From Candidatus Poribacteria bacterium (lineage in GTDB: Bacteria > Poribacteria > WGA-4E > WGA-3G): DNA of 64,000 bases. Position numbers and translations under genes: made by a program. Below, one piece after another: positions 26,626-36,398 of this stretch; positions within the stretch are counted from its first letter, which is position 1, and every line of letters begins with the position of its first letter. The DNA lies in contig JAAXHL010000088.1 of the NCBI GenBank assembly GCA_012270865.1, forward strand, positions 1 to 64,000, in the 5' to 3' direction. A model generated the notes under the pieces. The model was given only the letters and a program-made list of their open reading frames with translations, did no database searches and was not told the DNA's origin.

Positions 26626-28026
26626 TTACGGTGTCGGTTGAAGGGCATTCACCGCGGCTTTAAAGTCAGCACCGCGTGCCTTATAGTCCGTGTACATATC
26701 GAAACTTGCATTTGCTGGTGACAACAGGACGATGTCTCCGGGTGCCGCGTTTTTGTAGGCGAGTTGCACCGCCTCCGCCATTGTTTTTGCCTTTACGATG
26801 TCTGTGATATTGACGAGTGTCTTTTCAATCTGCTGGGTATATTCACCGAGCATTACCGCGGTCTTGACCCGCTCTCGAACAAGTTGACGTAGCGGTGTAT
26901 AGTCATTTCCCTTATCATAGCCGCCCATTATGAGAATAGTGTTTGCGTTTTCTATTGATTCGAGGGCAGCCTTAACTGCTGCGACATTTGTTGCCTTCGA
27001 GTCGTCTATGAATTCGACACCTGTCACCGTTTTCACGGGTTCAAAAGCGTGAGAGAGTGCAGGATGCGATCGGTCAAACGTCTGTAGTGCTTTCTGAATT
27101 TCGGACTCCGTCGCGCCGAAGATCAGTCCAACAGCAATTGCGGCGAGGACGTTCTGTACATTGTGTGCCCCCCGAAGCGGTATATCGGCGACATCACACA
27201 CCTTTTTTCGACTCCCGTTCCAGCGTGCGAACAGTTCTTTGCCATCTCGAAATACGCTTGAACACGTTGAGGCTTCGGACGCACGGCTGTCGGTAAAGTA
27301 GATGACTTTCGCTGCCGTTGATAGTGCGAAATCCTTGAGAGTTGGATCCGAGGCGTTGAGGATCATCCAGTCTGCGGGTGTCTGATTATCCGTAATTTTC
27401 AGTTTCGCTGCGCGATAGGCGGCCATCGTTTTGTGTCGGTCTAAGTGGTCGCGTGATAGGTTCAGGACGACACTGACTTTCGGTTGAAAAGTGACGGTAC
27501 TTTCTAATTGAAAGCTGCTCGCCTCGATGACAACGATGTCTTTATCTGTTATGTTTTGGACCTCCGCTGCCAGCGGGACACCGATGTTGCCTGTGACGGA
27601 CACGTTTCGGAACCTGCTGGTCGTTTTCAGAATTGCTGCTGTAAGGAGCGTCGTTGTCGATTTTCCTTTCGTGCCAGTAATTGCGACAATCGGTGCTGGG
27701 CACAAGTTTGCGGCGACTTCCAATTCTGCGAGGATCGGTAAGTGCCGTGCCCGCGCCTTGCAAAGAATCGGAATCTCAAGAGGGACACCAGGTGAGACGA
27801 CGATGAAGTCTGCATCAGTGATGCATTCGGGTGGATGTCCACCTAAAAATTTTCGGTACGGGCTGCGGGTTTCATCGTCTAACTCAGCGATTTCTTTCGA
27901 TAATGTATCAGCGGTGCGTGTGTCCGTAACTGTGACAGTGGCACCGGATGTCCGCAGTAATTTTGCAGCGGCGACTCCACTTCGATTTATCCCAAAAACT
28001 GTGACCTGTTTTCCTCGTAATTGCAC
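26626..28026 (-). CDS. murD: UDP-MurNAc-L-alanine:D-glutamate ligase MurD
   Basis: A 466-residue Mur ligase that adds D-Glu. N-terminal VTVFGINRSGVAAAKLL binds UDP; the P-loop ITGTKGKSTTTLL lies near residue 115; ASSFQLE and DDSKATNVAAVKAAL are MurD signatures. The frame closes at 26626. It follows mraY by 34 nt. Confidence 0.97.
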   Translation of the reverse strand: MQLRGKQVTVFGINRSGVAAAKLLRTSGATVTVTDTRTADTLSKEIAELDDETRSPYRKFLGGHPPECITDADFIVVSPGVPLEIPILCKARARHLPILAELEVAANLCPAPIVAITGTKGKSTTTLLTAAILKTTSRFRNVSVTGNIGVPLAAEVQNITDKDIVVIEASSFQLESTVTFQPKVSVVLNLSRDHLDRHKTMAAYRAAKLKITDNQTPADWMILNASDPTLKDFALSTAAKVIYFTDSRASEASTCSSVFRDGKELFARWNGSRKKVCDVADIPLRGAHNVQNVLAAIAVGLIFGATESEIQKALQTFDRSHPALSHAFEPVKTVTGVEFIDDSKATNVAAVKAALESIENANTILIMGGYDKGNDYTPLRQLVRERVKTAVMLGEYTQQIEKTLVNITDIVKAKTMAEAVQLAYKNAAPGDIVLLSPANASFDMYTDYKARGADFKAAVNALQPTP

Positions 28027-28060
28027 TCAAAATCCCTCAATGCGTGTTGCAAAATGATAC

Positions 28061-29164
28061 TTACCGGAGTTTCAATGTACTCAAAGCGATCAGCACCAAG
28101 ATAAGTCCGACAATCCAGAACCTGATAACGACTTTGGATTCCTTCCAGCCAGAGAGCAGGAAATGATAGTGGATCGGTGACATCTTGAATACGCGTTTCC
28201 CGAATGTGCGGTAGGACCAGACCTGAATAATAACCGACAGTGTCTCGACAACAAAGATAGCACCGACAATCAGGAGTAGAAATTCCTGTTTTATAAGGAC
28301 AGCGACGGTTCCGAGTGTTGCTCCGAGTGCTAAGGACCCGGTATCACCCATAAAGACCTGTGCCGGATGCCCGTTATACCATAAGAACCCTAAGCCTGCG
28401 CCGACCAGCGAAGCACAGAAAATAGTCGCAACTTCGCCGCTCACCGGTAGATGAAAGATATCCAGATACGCTGCGATCTCGTTATGGCTCGTCATATACC
28501 CGACGATGCCTAAGGTTCCGGCGACGAACAGCGTGCAACCGATCGCCAATCCATCCATTCCGTCTGTAAGATTGACGGCATTCGAGGCACCGACGATGAC
28601 CAGCGTTGCGAAAGGAATAAATAGGATGCCTAAATTGGGCTGGACATCTTTGAAAAACGGGAGCGTCAGAGATGTTCGTGTTGCCGGGTCCGCGCCTTGC
28701 ATCGGTCCCCATTGGTAGAGATACGCAGCGATCGCCAAGGCACCTATTGTTTGAAGTCCGATCTTATGCCAGCCGCGAAGTCCTAAAGATTGCTGTTTTA
28801 TGAGTTTACTGTAATCATCGAGAAAACCGAGTCCACCGAACCAGAGGATCGCCAGAATCATCAGGTAGATATAGTGTTGATCCAACCGTGACCAAAATAT
28901 AACCGATATCAGCACGGAGACGATGATGAGGACACCGCCCATCGTTGGGGTTCCGGCTTTGCTCTGGTGATCTTTGGGGCCCTCTTCACGTATATGCTCG
29001 CCGATCCGAAGCTGCTTGAGCCGCCTTATCATGAAGGGTCCCAAGACGAGTGCAATGATAAGCGAGGTTGCCGTTGCATAAATCGCACGGAAACTGATGT
29101 AGCGAAAGACGTTGAATGGCGAAAAGATATCGACGAGATTCTCGTACAGGAACTGGTAAAACAT
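28061..29164 (-). CDS. mraY: Phospho-MurNAc-pentapeptide transferase MraY
   Basis: A 367-residue polytopic membrane enzyme making lipid I on undecaprenyl phosphate. The signature KAGTPTMGG, the aspartate motif GFLDDYSK, NLTDGMDGL and the C-terminal MSPIHYHFLLSGW loop are present. About ten transmembrane helices. It lies 42 nt after ddl. Confidence 0.97.
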   Translation of the reverse strand: MFYQFLYENLVDIFSPFNVFRYISFRAIYATATSLIIALVLGPFMIRRLKQLRIGEHIREEGPKDHQSKAGTPTMGGVLIIVSVLISVIFWSRLDQHYIYLMILAILWFGGLGFLDDYSKLIKQQSLGLRGWHKIGLQTIGALAIAAYLYQWGPMQGADPATRTSLTLPFFKDVQPNLGILFIPFATLVIVGASNAVNLTDGMDGLAIGCTLFVAGTLGIVGYMTSHNEIAAYLDIFHLPVSGEVATIFCASLVGAGLGFLWYNGHPAQVFMGDTGSLALGATLGTVAVLIKQEFLLLIVGAIFVVETLSVIIQVWSYRTFGKRVFKMSPIHYHFLLSGWKESKVVIRFWIVGLILVLIALSTLKLR

Positions 29165-29206
29165 TTTAGCCTACAAGAAAAGCATCAGCGATTTTGCGAA
29201 TTTAAT

Positions 29207-30412
29207 TTACGCCGTCTCTCCGAGTTTGTTACCCTTCTTCAATTTGGAAAGGTTGGCATCTGCTTGGCTTAGGAGATTCGTCGTATAAGTATAAGTTAAT
29301 GTGTTTTTCTCTGCGTGTGCTGCAAACGCTAAGTCAATGAGTTCCGATACAAGTTGCGGGAATTCAATGCCTTGATGTGCCCAGAAATAGTAGCTATATG
29401 AACCCGGAATCGTATTAATTTCGTTGACGTAGACCTGTTCATCGGCATCTACGAGGAAGTCAATACGTGCGACCCCTGCGCAATCTAAAACCTGAAAGGC
29501 GTGGTTTGCAAGCTGTTGTATATGTAACGTTAATTCTTCTGAAATGGGTGCAGGAATTTTCCGATCGGCACCTGCCATCCCCGAAGACTCATCTTCTTGA
29601 TGGATGTATTTATCATCGAAACTGAGGAAATTCGCCTCTGTTATGGGTTGTTCACATACGGAAGCCGTCGGTGGTTCTGTTCCCATCACGGCACAATTGA
29701 TTTCAACGGGGTTCTCAACGGCTTGCTCAGCGAGCATCCTACGCGAGTAGTTTCCAGCGACTTCGATGGCACTGAGGAGTTCATCCCGATCTTTGACGTG
29801 TGCGACTCCGATACTGGAGCCACCCATCGCAGGTTTGACGAAGATCGGATAGGAGAGTGTTTTCTCGACATCTTCAACGATCTCATCAGGTGCGATTTTC
29901 CACTCTTGATGATCCCACCACACGTAGGGAAGCACGGGGAGTTGATTTTCGTTGAAAATCGCCTTCATCACGATTTTGTCCATGCCGACAGCGGAACCGA
30001 CCACGCCAGCACCAACATAAGGCAGATTCATGAGTTCTAAGAGACCTTGAAGGGTGCCGTCTTCGCCGTGCATGCCGTGTATTGCCGGGAAAGCAACATC
30101 TACCGGGAGGACAGTCCGTTTGCGTAGGTTCTGACCGAGCCAGTGTTTGGAATTGACAACAAATTTCGGTTCCGGATGGAATTCGATGGCAACTTCGTCG
30201 AAATCAGACGGATGTGGTAGAGACCCTTCAGTGAAGGTGGATAAATTGTGAAGTGCGTTCCCCGTCAACCATTCACCGTTCTTCGTAACGTAAATGGGGA
30301 TGACGTTATGGTTCTCTTGCAAAGCGAGGCAGACCTGATGGGCAGTTACGATTGAGACTTCGTGTTCGGGTGTGCGTCCGCCGAATATAAGGGCTACGTT
30401 GTATTTTGACAT
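29207..30412 (-). CDS. ddl: D-alanine-D-alanine ligase
   Basis: A 401-residue ATP-grasp enzyme. FGGRTPEHEVSIVTA is the N-terminal signature, HGMHGEDGTLQGLLEL the substrate loop, and FVKPAMGGSSIGVAHV the ATP-binding strand-loop; ARIDFLVD and VNEINTIPGS supply the metal-binding Asp, Glu and Asn. It is longer than E. coli DdlB (about 306 residues) because of an inserted segment (about 150-240) and a C-terminal tail, as in VanA/DdlA-type ligases. Confidence 0.96.
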   Translation of the reverse strand: MSKYNVALIFGGRTPEHEVSIVTAHQVCLALQENHNVIPIYVTKNGEWLTGNALHNLSTFTEGSLPHPSDFDEVAIEFHPEPKFVVNSKHWLGQNLRKRTVLPVDVAFPAIHGMHGEDGTLQGLLELMNLPYVGAGVVGSAVGMDKIVMKAIFNENQLPVLPYVWWDHQEWKIAPDEIVEDVEKTLSYPIFVKPAMGGSSIGVAHVKDRDELLSAIEVAGNYSRRMLAEQAVENPVEINCAVMGTEPPTASVCEQPITEANFLSFDDKYIHQEDESSGMAGADRKIPAPISEELTLHIQQLANHAFQVLDCAGVARIDFLVDADEQVYVNEINTIPGSYSYYFWAHQGIEFPQLVSELIDLAFAAHAEKNTLTYTYTTNLLSQADANLSKLKKGNKLGETA

Positions 30413-30418
30413 TTTTTA

Positions 30419-30560
30419 TTAGTTGTCAGTTGTCAGTTGTCAGTTATCGGTTAAGAGCCACTTTGTAACAATCCATTCCTCCCCGTTGGACGCTAAGCGG
30501 TAGCGAATTGTTGCCTCAAAGTCTCTTAACTGAAAACCGAGAACCGATAGCCGATTACTG
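30419..30560. repeat. Heptad-repeat inverted element between murF and ddl
   Basis: The left arm is tandem GTTGTCA-type heptads (30424-30446) leading into CGGTTAAGAG. The right arm, beginning CTCTTAACTGAAAACCGAG and ending CCGATTACTG, is an imperfect inverted copy. About 55 nt separate the arms. The right end supplies the TAA stop codon of murF (30555-30557), so the element touches the coding sequence. Confidence 0.65.
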
Positions 30561-32213
30561 TTCCTCGTTATAACTATCGGGAAGGTCGTTCTCAAAGAGG
30601 ACGACATCCCCCGCTTGTACTTGGGTCGCTAAGTGTTGTTTGACCTCTTCCAAGTTGAGAGCGACAATTGTCTGTTGACTCGGGTATCCAGCGGTCTTCA
30701 AACCGTCAAGGATCGGTTTGGTTTGTATGGGTCCGACTAAGATAATCAGATCGCAGACATCGGCTGCGAGTTCTCCGAGCCGTCTGTTTTCTTCGTATTC
30801 TTTTTCACCGAGTTCTATCATGCCGGGTGTTACGAGTACCTTTTTCCCGTTTCCGATTTCGTTGAGTGCTTCGAGTGCCGCCTTCGCGCCGACAGGGTTC
30901 GAGTTGAAACTGTCATCAATGATGGTTACGCCACCTGCACCGGTTGTCAGTTGGAGTCGATGCGGTACGGGTTCAACCTTCGCGATGGCTTCGCGAATCT
31001 CTTGAAGTTCCATTCCGCATTCGAGAGCGACTGTCATGGCTGCGAGGATATTGGAAACATTGTGTTTGCCTAAAAGTCGCGTCTGAATTTCGGTTTCGGT
31101 AATATCGGATGCCTCAGTATTCGGACAGACGGTGAAGGCGAGTCCGTTATCAGTGTATCGAACATTTGTGGCGATCAGGTCCGCGCTATCGGTTGCCGAA
31201 GGTACAGGGGATTCTTCGGTCGCGTAGCGTCTGACGGGACTCCCTGTCTGTTCTCGTTTATCGGCAAGTCCGGCACAAATTTCGTTGTCGCAATTGAAGA
31301 CGGCGAGTCCATCGGCTGGTAACGATTCAATGAGTTCATATTTTCCTTTTGCGATGTTTTCTATGTTTTTAAACCGTTCCAGATGTTGCGGTCCGACAGC
31401 CGTGAGAATACCGATTTGCGGGAATGCTAAGTTGCACAATTCTCGGATGTCGCCGCGTTTATAGGCACCCATTTCAACGATAAAGACCTCATGTTCAGCA
31501 GTCAGATCACCACGGATAACCTTACAGATTCCCATCGGTGTGTTGTAACTGTTCGGTGTCATTAAAGTGTTAAATTTCTGTGATAAGATTTCATGTAAAA
31601 TATACTTCGTACTCGTTTTGCCGTAGCTGCCTGTAATACCGATGACTCTCGGTTGTAGCGTCTTGATGCGTCTCCTTGCCGAAAAAAGGTATGCCTCGTT
31701 TATCGTCCGTTCCAAAGGATAGATGAGCAGGTTCGCAATCGTTAGATTAAGGACGGTTATCTCACTAAAAAGGAGGATAGCGACTCGCCACGGGTTTGTT
31801 TTTGCTGCCAGAACGAGTGCCGCTGCGGTGGCAGCGAGTAGGCAGATCGAAAGTCCGAATACGCGTTTTGCGCGTGCTGTGTAGACGAGCGGTTTTTTGG
31901 CTTTAATCTTTTTCCGTCGTGTACTGAGATAGATTTGGAACGCGCCCCATCCTACGCAGAGGACGGGGAAAAGCCATGTGTTGTGATACTGTGGATAGAA
32001 CGCTGTGAGAATAAGAAAACCGCCAATAACAAGGATCTCTTTGACTTCAAAGCAGTTCGTCGGATGTTGGCGTATCCATTTCAGGTATCTACCTGTTTTG
32101 TAACCGTCGAGTTGAAGGATATGAAGTCCGCTTGTGGTTCTGACGACCGCCCGTACCAAACAGGTCAACGTGGCGAAGTAGAAAAGTATTGGACTTATGT
32201 TCTCCAAGGTCAT
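30555..32213 (-). CDS. murF: MurF-type ligase with N-terminal multi-pass membrane domain
   Basis: A 552-residue protein. Residues ~190-552 form a Mur ligase: P-loop GITGSYGKTSTKY at 192-204, NSYNTPMGICKVIRGD, VEMGAYKRGDI, GPQHLERF, and the C-terminal DSFNSNPVGAKAAL. This matches MurF, which adds D-Ala-D-Ala to UDP-MurNAc-tripeptide. The usual soluble substrate-binding N-domain is replaced by ~170 residues with about five hydrophobic segments (near 7-25, 58-74, 78-96, 118-137 and 142-166), so the enzyme is probably membrane-anchored. Position between ddl and murE supports MurF. Its stop codon lies in a repeat element. Confidence 0.9.
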   Translation of the reverse strand: MTLENISPILFYFATLTCLVRAVVRTTSGLHILQLDGYKTGRYLKWIRQHPTNCFEVKEILVIGGFLILTAFYPQYHNTWLFPVLCVGWGAFQIYLSTRRKKIKAKKPLVYTARAKRVFGLSICLLAATAAALVLAAKTNPWRVAILLFSEITVLNLTIANLLIYPLERTINEAYLFSARRRIKTLQPRVIGITGSYGKTSTKYILHEILSQKFNTLMTPNSYNTPMGICKVIRGDLTAEHEVFIVEMGAYKRGDIRELCNLAFPQIGILTAVGPQHLERFKNIENIAKGKYELIESLPADGLAVFNCDNEICAGLADKREQTGSPVRRYATEESPVPSATDSADLIATNVRYTDNGLAFTVCPNTEASDITETEIQTRLLGKHNVSNILAAMTVALECGMELQEIREAIAKVEPVPHRLQLTTGAGGVTIIDDSFNSNPVGAKAALEALNEIGNGKKVLVTPGMIELGEKEYEENRRLGELAADVCDLIILVGPIQTKPILDGLKTAGYPSQQTIVALNLEEVKQHLATQVQAGDVVLFENDLPDSYNEEQ

Positions 32214-32253
32214 AGTTCTTTTCCTTGTATCGAGACTGTGTTTGTAATGTTTC

Positions 32254-33018
32254 TTATGCGTTTGCGATTTTTAAGAAACTGGCGACAATTCTGCAAAACT
32301 GCGGAAACTGGTCGAGGTAAGAGAAGTGTCCTGCCTCTTTCAGTACGACGAGTCCGGCATCGGGTATCTCGCGTTCCATGACTTTTCCGAACCATACAGG
32401 TGTATCCTTATCGTGTTCACCCCAGATAAGGAGCGTTGATGCGGAGATTCGAGGTAGCAGCGCACGGAGGTCTTGATTCACGACTTTAACAAGCGTTTCT
32501 CGCATTTCGCCGGCATCTTGATAATCTTTAGAACCGAGACGTGCCGAGAGTGCGTTCGCGAGTCGTTCGCCGGGTGTCCCGCACCGTCGTATCCATTTAC
32601 CTGCCTTTGCGAGTCCTACGCGTAGATAATATTTAGGTGGACGTTTCGGTTTAAGTCCGGCACTGTCAACGAGGATGAGTTTATCTACTTTCTCAGGGTG
32701 TTCCGCTGAAAGGATAATTGAGATTCTTCCGCCAAAGGAGTGCCCGATGAGATGTACCTTGGAAATGTCAAATTTCTCCAGAAACGCGGTGACGAGTTGT
32801 GCGTAGTCGGACGAGTCCCAAGGTGTCGGTGGTATTTGACTGTTCCCGAATCCGGGTAGGTCGAGTGCGTAGACTTTGTGGGATTGCGAAAGCCATTTGA
32901 AAACAGGTTTGAAACTGTCGGCTTCACCACCCCAGCCATGTAGTAAGATGACGACCTCACCCTCGCCAGCAACCTGATATGATATATTGAGGTTGTTAAT
33001 TTCTGTGGTTGGCATCAA
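32254..33018 (-). CDS. Alpha/beta hydrolase within the dcw cluster
   Basis: A 254-residue single-domain alpha/beta hydrolase. LLHGWGGEADSF forms the oxyanion loop, GHSFGGRIS the nucleophile elbow (Ser near residue 95), and EHDKDTPVWF plus GHFSYL carry the acid and catalytic His. No signal peptide. It lies between murE and murF with short gaps, so it is co-transcribed; the substrate is unknown. A cell-wall link is suggested only by context. The start may be the second Met (33015). Confidence 0.9.
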   Translation of the reverse strand: MMPTTEINNLNISYQVAGEGEVVILLHGWGGEADSFKPVFKWLSQSHKVYALDLPGFGNSQIPPTPWDSSDYAQLVTAFLEKFDISKVHLIGHSFGGRISIILSAEHPEKVDKLILVDSAGLKPKRPPKYYLRVGLAKAGKWIRRCGTPGERLANALSARLGSKDYQDAGEMRETLVKVVNQDLRALLPRISASTLLIWGEHDKDTPVWFGKVMEREIPDAGLVVLKEAGHFSYLDQFPQFCRIVASFLKIANA

Positions 33019-33042
33019 TAACTCTTTCGCGTTTGCGAACCG

Positions 33043-34521
33043 TTAGTGCGCTTCTAAAATGTCCGCGGCGACAACCCTATCGTCAAAAGGAAATTTTTTG
33101 CCGTGTATCTCTTGGTAATCCTCGTGTCCTTTACCTGCTATTACAACGACATCCCCCGATTTTGCTGTTGCGATGGCGTGGTGAATGGCGTCGCGTCTCC
33201 CTGAAATACACACATATTTTGCGTCATGTGGTAAATTTGACACAATTTGTGTAATAATTGCATCAGGGTCTTCAGTCCTCGGATTGTCAGAGGTAATCAC
33301 GGTGTAATCGGCGATTTGTGTGGAAATATTTCCCATTTTCGGACGTTTTCCGTTATCTCGGTCTCCACCACAGCCGAAAACGCAAATAAGTTCTCGTTTG
33401 GTGATATGTCTTGCGGCAGTCAATATGTTTTCCAATCCGTCGGGTGTATGTGCATAATCGACGATAACGGCGAAGTCTTGTCCGCGATCGACGAGTTCAA
33501 ATCTGCCGGGAACGACCGTATTGGCAAGTCCGTCCTGAATGGCTGACACGGAGCAATTGTAGCGAAGTCCGACAGCGATAGCGGCAAGTGCGTTATAGAT
33601 ATTATACGCTCCGAGCAGTCTTAGCTTGACAGGGAAATGTCCTGCCGGTGTAATTGCGGTGAATGCTGAGCGGTTATATGAGAACGCTATATCTTTGCCG
33701 GACAAATCCGCGTGACCGTCATCACCATACATCAAAACTTGTGCCTTTGTACAAGCTTCCGTAATACGTGCTGTTACAGGCGTGTCGGTGTTCACAATTG
33801 CGAACCCTTGATCCTTGAGTTGCTCGAATAACATCAGTTTCGCCTTGAAGTATTCTTCCATCGTCTGATGGTAGTCGAGATGGTCCTGCGTGAAATTTGT
33901 AAAGACGGCGGTATCAAAGGTGAGTCCTGCTAAGCGTTGTAGTGCTAACCCTTGGGATGAGGTTTCCATCGTGACGTATTCTACGCCTTCTGCGACGAAT
34001 TGTTTAAAAAGAGCGTGAAGTGCGAATGCGTCCGGGGTCGTGAGGGAAGTGGGGAGTATTTCTTCTTTTCCGCGTGCGTCTATGTATCGGTGTCCGACTG
34101 TGCCGATGAGTGCGACGCTTTTTCCAGATGCCTTGAGTATTGCGTAGACGAGATGCGCCGTTGACGTTTTGCCGTTGGTGCCTGTAATCCCGATGAGTTT
34201 GAGATGTTTTGCGGGGTTTCCGTACCAATTCGCCGCGATTAGGGAGAGTGCGCGCCTGCCATCAGGGACTTGTAAGTAGGTCGTAGAGGTATCTGGTATA
34301 TCCAACGCTGTCACAGGTTTTTCGCCGATGATACCGACGGCTCCCCTCTGAAGTGCGTCAGCGATGAAAGTGTGACTGTCTACATGGATGCCTTGATAAC
34401 AGACAAAAACGTTCCCCGGTTTGACTTCGCGATTGTCGCTGACAATACCTGTAATATCAATATCAAGGGGCCCTGTATTTGCAATAGGATTTAATCCATG
34501 GAGCAGGTCACGAAATTTCAC
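33043..34521 (-). CDS. murE: UDP-MurNAc-tripeptide synthetase MurE
   Basis: A 492-residue Mur ligase. The P-loop GITGTNGKTSTAHL lies near residue 110, with KAK-type lysine carbamylation region DYHQTMEEYFKAKL. The motif SDNPRTEDP matches the DNPR signature of meso-diaminopimelate-adding enzymes, so the wall is predicted to be DAP-type. The start is GTG, overlapping the ftsI stop (GTGA), with AGGAGAGGG just upstream. Confidence 0.96.
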   Translation of the reverse strand: MKFRDLLHGLNPIANTGPLDIDITGIVSDNREVKPGNVFVCYQGIHVDSHTFIADALQRGAVGIIGEKPVTALDIPDTSTTYLQVPDGRRALSLIAANWYGNPAKHLKLIGITGTNGKTSTAHLVYAILKASGKSVALIGTVGHRYIDARGKEEILPTSLTTPDAFALHALFKQFVAEGVEYVTMETSSQGLALQRLAGLTFDTAVFTNFTQDHLDYHQTMEEYFKAKLMLFEQLKDQGFAIVNTDTPVTARITEACTKAQVLMYGDDGHADLSGKDIAFSYNRSAFTAITPAGHFPVKLRLLGAYNIYNALAAIAVGLRYNCSVSAIQDGLANTVVPGRFELVDRGQDFAVIVDYAHTPDGLENILTAARHITKRELICVFGCGGDRDNGKRPKMGNISTQIADYTVITSDNPRTEDPDAIITQIVSNLPHDAKYVCISGRRDAIHHAIATAKSGDVVVIAGKGHEDYQEIHGKKFPFDDRVVAADILEAH

Positions 34522-36314
34522 AGTCCCTCTCCTTTCACTGCGAGGTTTTGCGCTGGAGCCTGTTTTGTTGCAACAGGTGTGGATTGAGGGGATTGCGGTT
34601 GTATGGGTCCGAAGAACTCTGTCTGTTTGAGGTATTGCATCGTCTGCGTAGCGATCTTCTGAAAAGTCGGTCCTACGATGCGTCCACTGAAGCGTTCACC
34701 GGTCGGTTCATCGAGCATAACGATGATAGAGACCATCGGATTATCGGCTGGTAGGAATCCCATGAAAGACATAATCTCTCTTCCCAAGTATCCTTTGCCA
34801 CCTTTTTCAGCTTTTTGTGCGGTTCCTGTTTTTCCTGCGACACGGTAGCCTTCGACACGTGCGCGGCGTCCACTGCCTTCCTCAACGACACCGACAAGGA
34901 TTTCCGTCATCTGTTTCGCAATGTGCGGTTTGATGACTTGCCGTACTTCAATCGGGTATGTTTCCTTAATCACCTGTCCGCTGCTGTCTCGGATTTCAGA
35001 GACGATATGCGGATGGAGAAGTTTTCCACCGTTGGCAATGGTGTTTAGTGCGTTTACCATCTGTAGGGGTGTTACCATAATGCCTTGCCCAAAAGGCACA
35101 GAACCGAGAGAATGAATATCCCATCGTTGGACGGCATATAGGCTGCCACTGTGTTCATAGGGGAGGTCTATACCGGTGGGTTTACCAAACCCGTATTGTT
35201 CGATATAATTGCCGAATGCTTGATGCCCTAACTGTCTCACGATTTTAATCATGCCGATATTGCTCGATTTTTGGATGACTTCACTAAGGGTCAAGGACCC
35301 TTTCGGTGACACATCGCTGATAATCCTACCGTTCGAGAGTCGATACCGTCCATTCTCGCAGAAGATCATTGACTCAGGGGTCATAATGCTTTCGTTGAGT
35401 ACAGCGGAAGCGGCGACGATTTTAAAGATGGATCCGGGTTCGTAGGCGAACCAGACCCCGACGTTCCGTTTTGCGTCTTCGCTGCTGTCGGTATATGTGT
35501 TCAGATCGTAGGTTGGATAGTTGGCGAGTGCGAGTATTTCGGCGGTTCGTGATGCCATGACGATGACGGTCCCGCGTCGCGCGTTCCACTCTTTACAAGC
35601 GGCTGCCAATTCTTTTTCAGCGACATCTTGTATGTATTCGTCAAGCGTCAAAACGACGCTATATCCATAATCATGAGTGAAGTCTCTATCTGTAAGTAGG
35701 TTTATCGGTTCGTTTCCTGCTGCGGCTGCGCGCTGCGCAGCTTGACGTTCCTTCGCACTTAAAAGGTAATTGTTGTACTGAAACTCAATTCCTTCACCCT
35801 TATCTTGGTCATTTATGTGTCCAATGACTTGGGCTGCGAGTGCGCCTTTAGGGTAAGTGCGTTTCTGTTCAACCTTGTGCCCTATGCCGCGGATGTCCTT
35901 CTGGATTGAACGGATTTCATCAAGTCGGTCATAATCAATATCTTTTTTCAGCCAGACGAACCGTTTATCCTTGCGGTCAAGTTTCTTGAACAATTCGGAC
36001 GCTGGAACATCTAAAACGGGTGCGAGTTTACGCGCGACATCCGACGGATGGTCACGCATATATTTGGGATCGGCATAAACGGATAGGCTGTGACGGCTCA
36101 ATGCTAAAATGTTTCCGTCTCGGTCTAAAATTTTACCTCGTTTTATCGTGGCAGTCTTTGGAGAGAGCCATGTGCGTCCTGCTGTCTCTTCATACATTAC
36201 ATCGTTAGAGACCTGTAGTTTGAACAACTTACCGACGAGCAGTAGGAACCCTACCTGCATCACGATAAGCACAAAAACGAGGCGGCGAATGGATAAATGC
36301 GGTTTGTTTTTCAT
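34518..36314 (-). CDS. ftsI: Septal transpeptidase FtsI (PBP3)
   Basis: A 598-residue class B penicillin-binding protein. I chose ATG 36314, with TAGGAA six bases upstream, over a TTG five codons earlier. One N-terminal transmembrane helix (LVFVLIVMQVGFLLLVGKLF) is followed by the PBP dimer domain and the transpeptidase domain, with SIFK (active-site Ser), SSN and KTGTAQ in order. It cross-links septal peptidoglycan with FtsW. The C-terminal ~30 residues are Gln/Pro-rich. Confidence 0.96.
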   Translation of the reverse strand: MKNKPHLSIRRLVFVLIVMQVGFLLLVGKLFKLQVSNDVMYEETAGRTWLSPKTATIKRGKILDRDGNILALSRHSLSVYADPKYMRDHPSDVARKLAPVLDVPASELFKKLDRKDKRFVWLKKDIDYDRLDEIRSIQKDIRGIGHKVEQKRTYPKGALAAQVIGHINDQDKGEGIEFQYNNYLLSAKERQAAQRAAAAGNEPINLLTDRDFTHDYGYSVVLTLDEYIQDVAEKELAAACKEWNARRGTVIVMASRTAEILALANYPTYDLNTYTDSSEDAKRNVGVWFAYEPGSIFKIVAASAVLNESIMTPESMIFCENGRYRLSNGRIISDVSPKGSLTLSEVIQKSSNIGMIKIVRQLGHQAFGNYIEQYGFGKPTGIDLPYEHSGSLYAVQRWDIHSLGSVPFGQGIMVTPLQMVNALNTIANGGKLLHPHIVSEIRDSSGQVIKETYPIEVRQVIKPHIAKQMTEILVGVVEEGSGRRARVEGYRVAGKTGTAQKAEKGGKGYLGREIMSFMGFLPADNPMVSIIVMLDEPTGERFSGRIVGPTFQKIATQTMQYLKQTEFFGPIQPQSPQSTPVATKQAPAQNLAVKGEGL

Positions 36315-36398
36315 GTTTTTTCCTATCAATATTATTATGAATGTTATGAGTCCTGATGCTTTCCAGACAAATTGGAAAGTGAACTGTAAAAAACAAAA

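Noticed and set aside
26564-26648. Longer N-terminus for FtsW starting inside murD
   Set aside because: No ribosome-binding site, and the 23-bp overlap reads murD codons in another frame.
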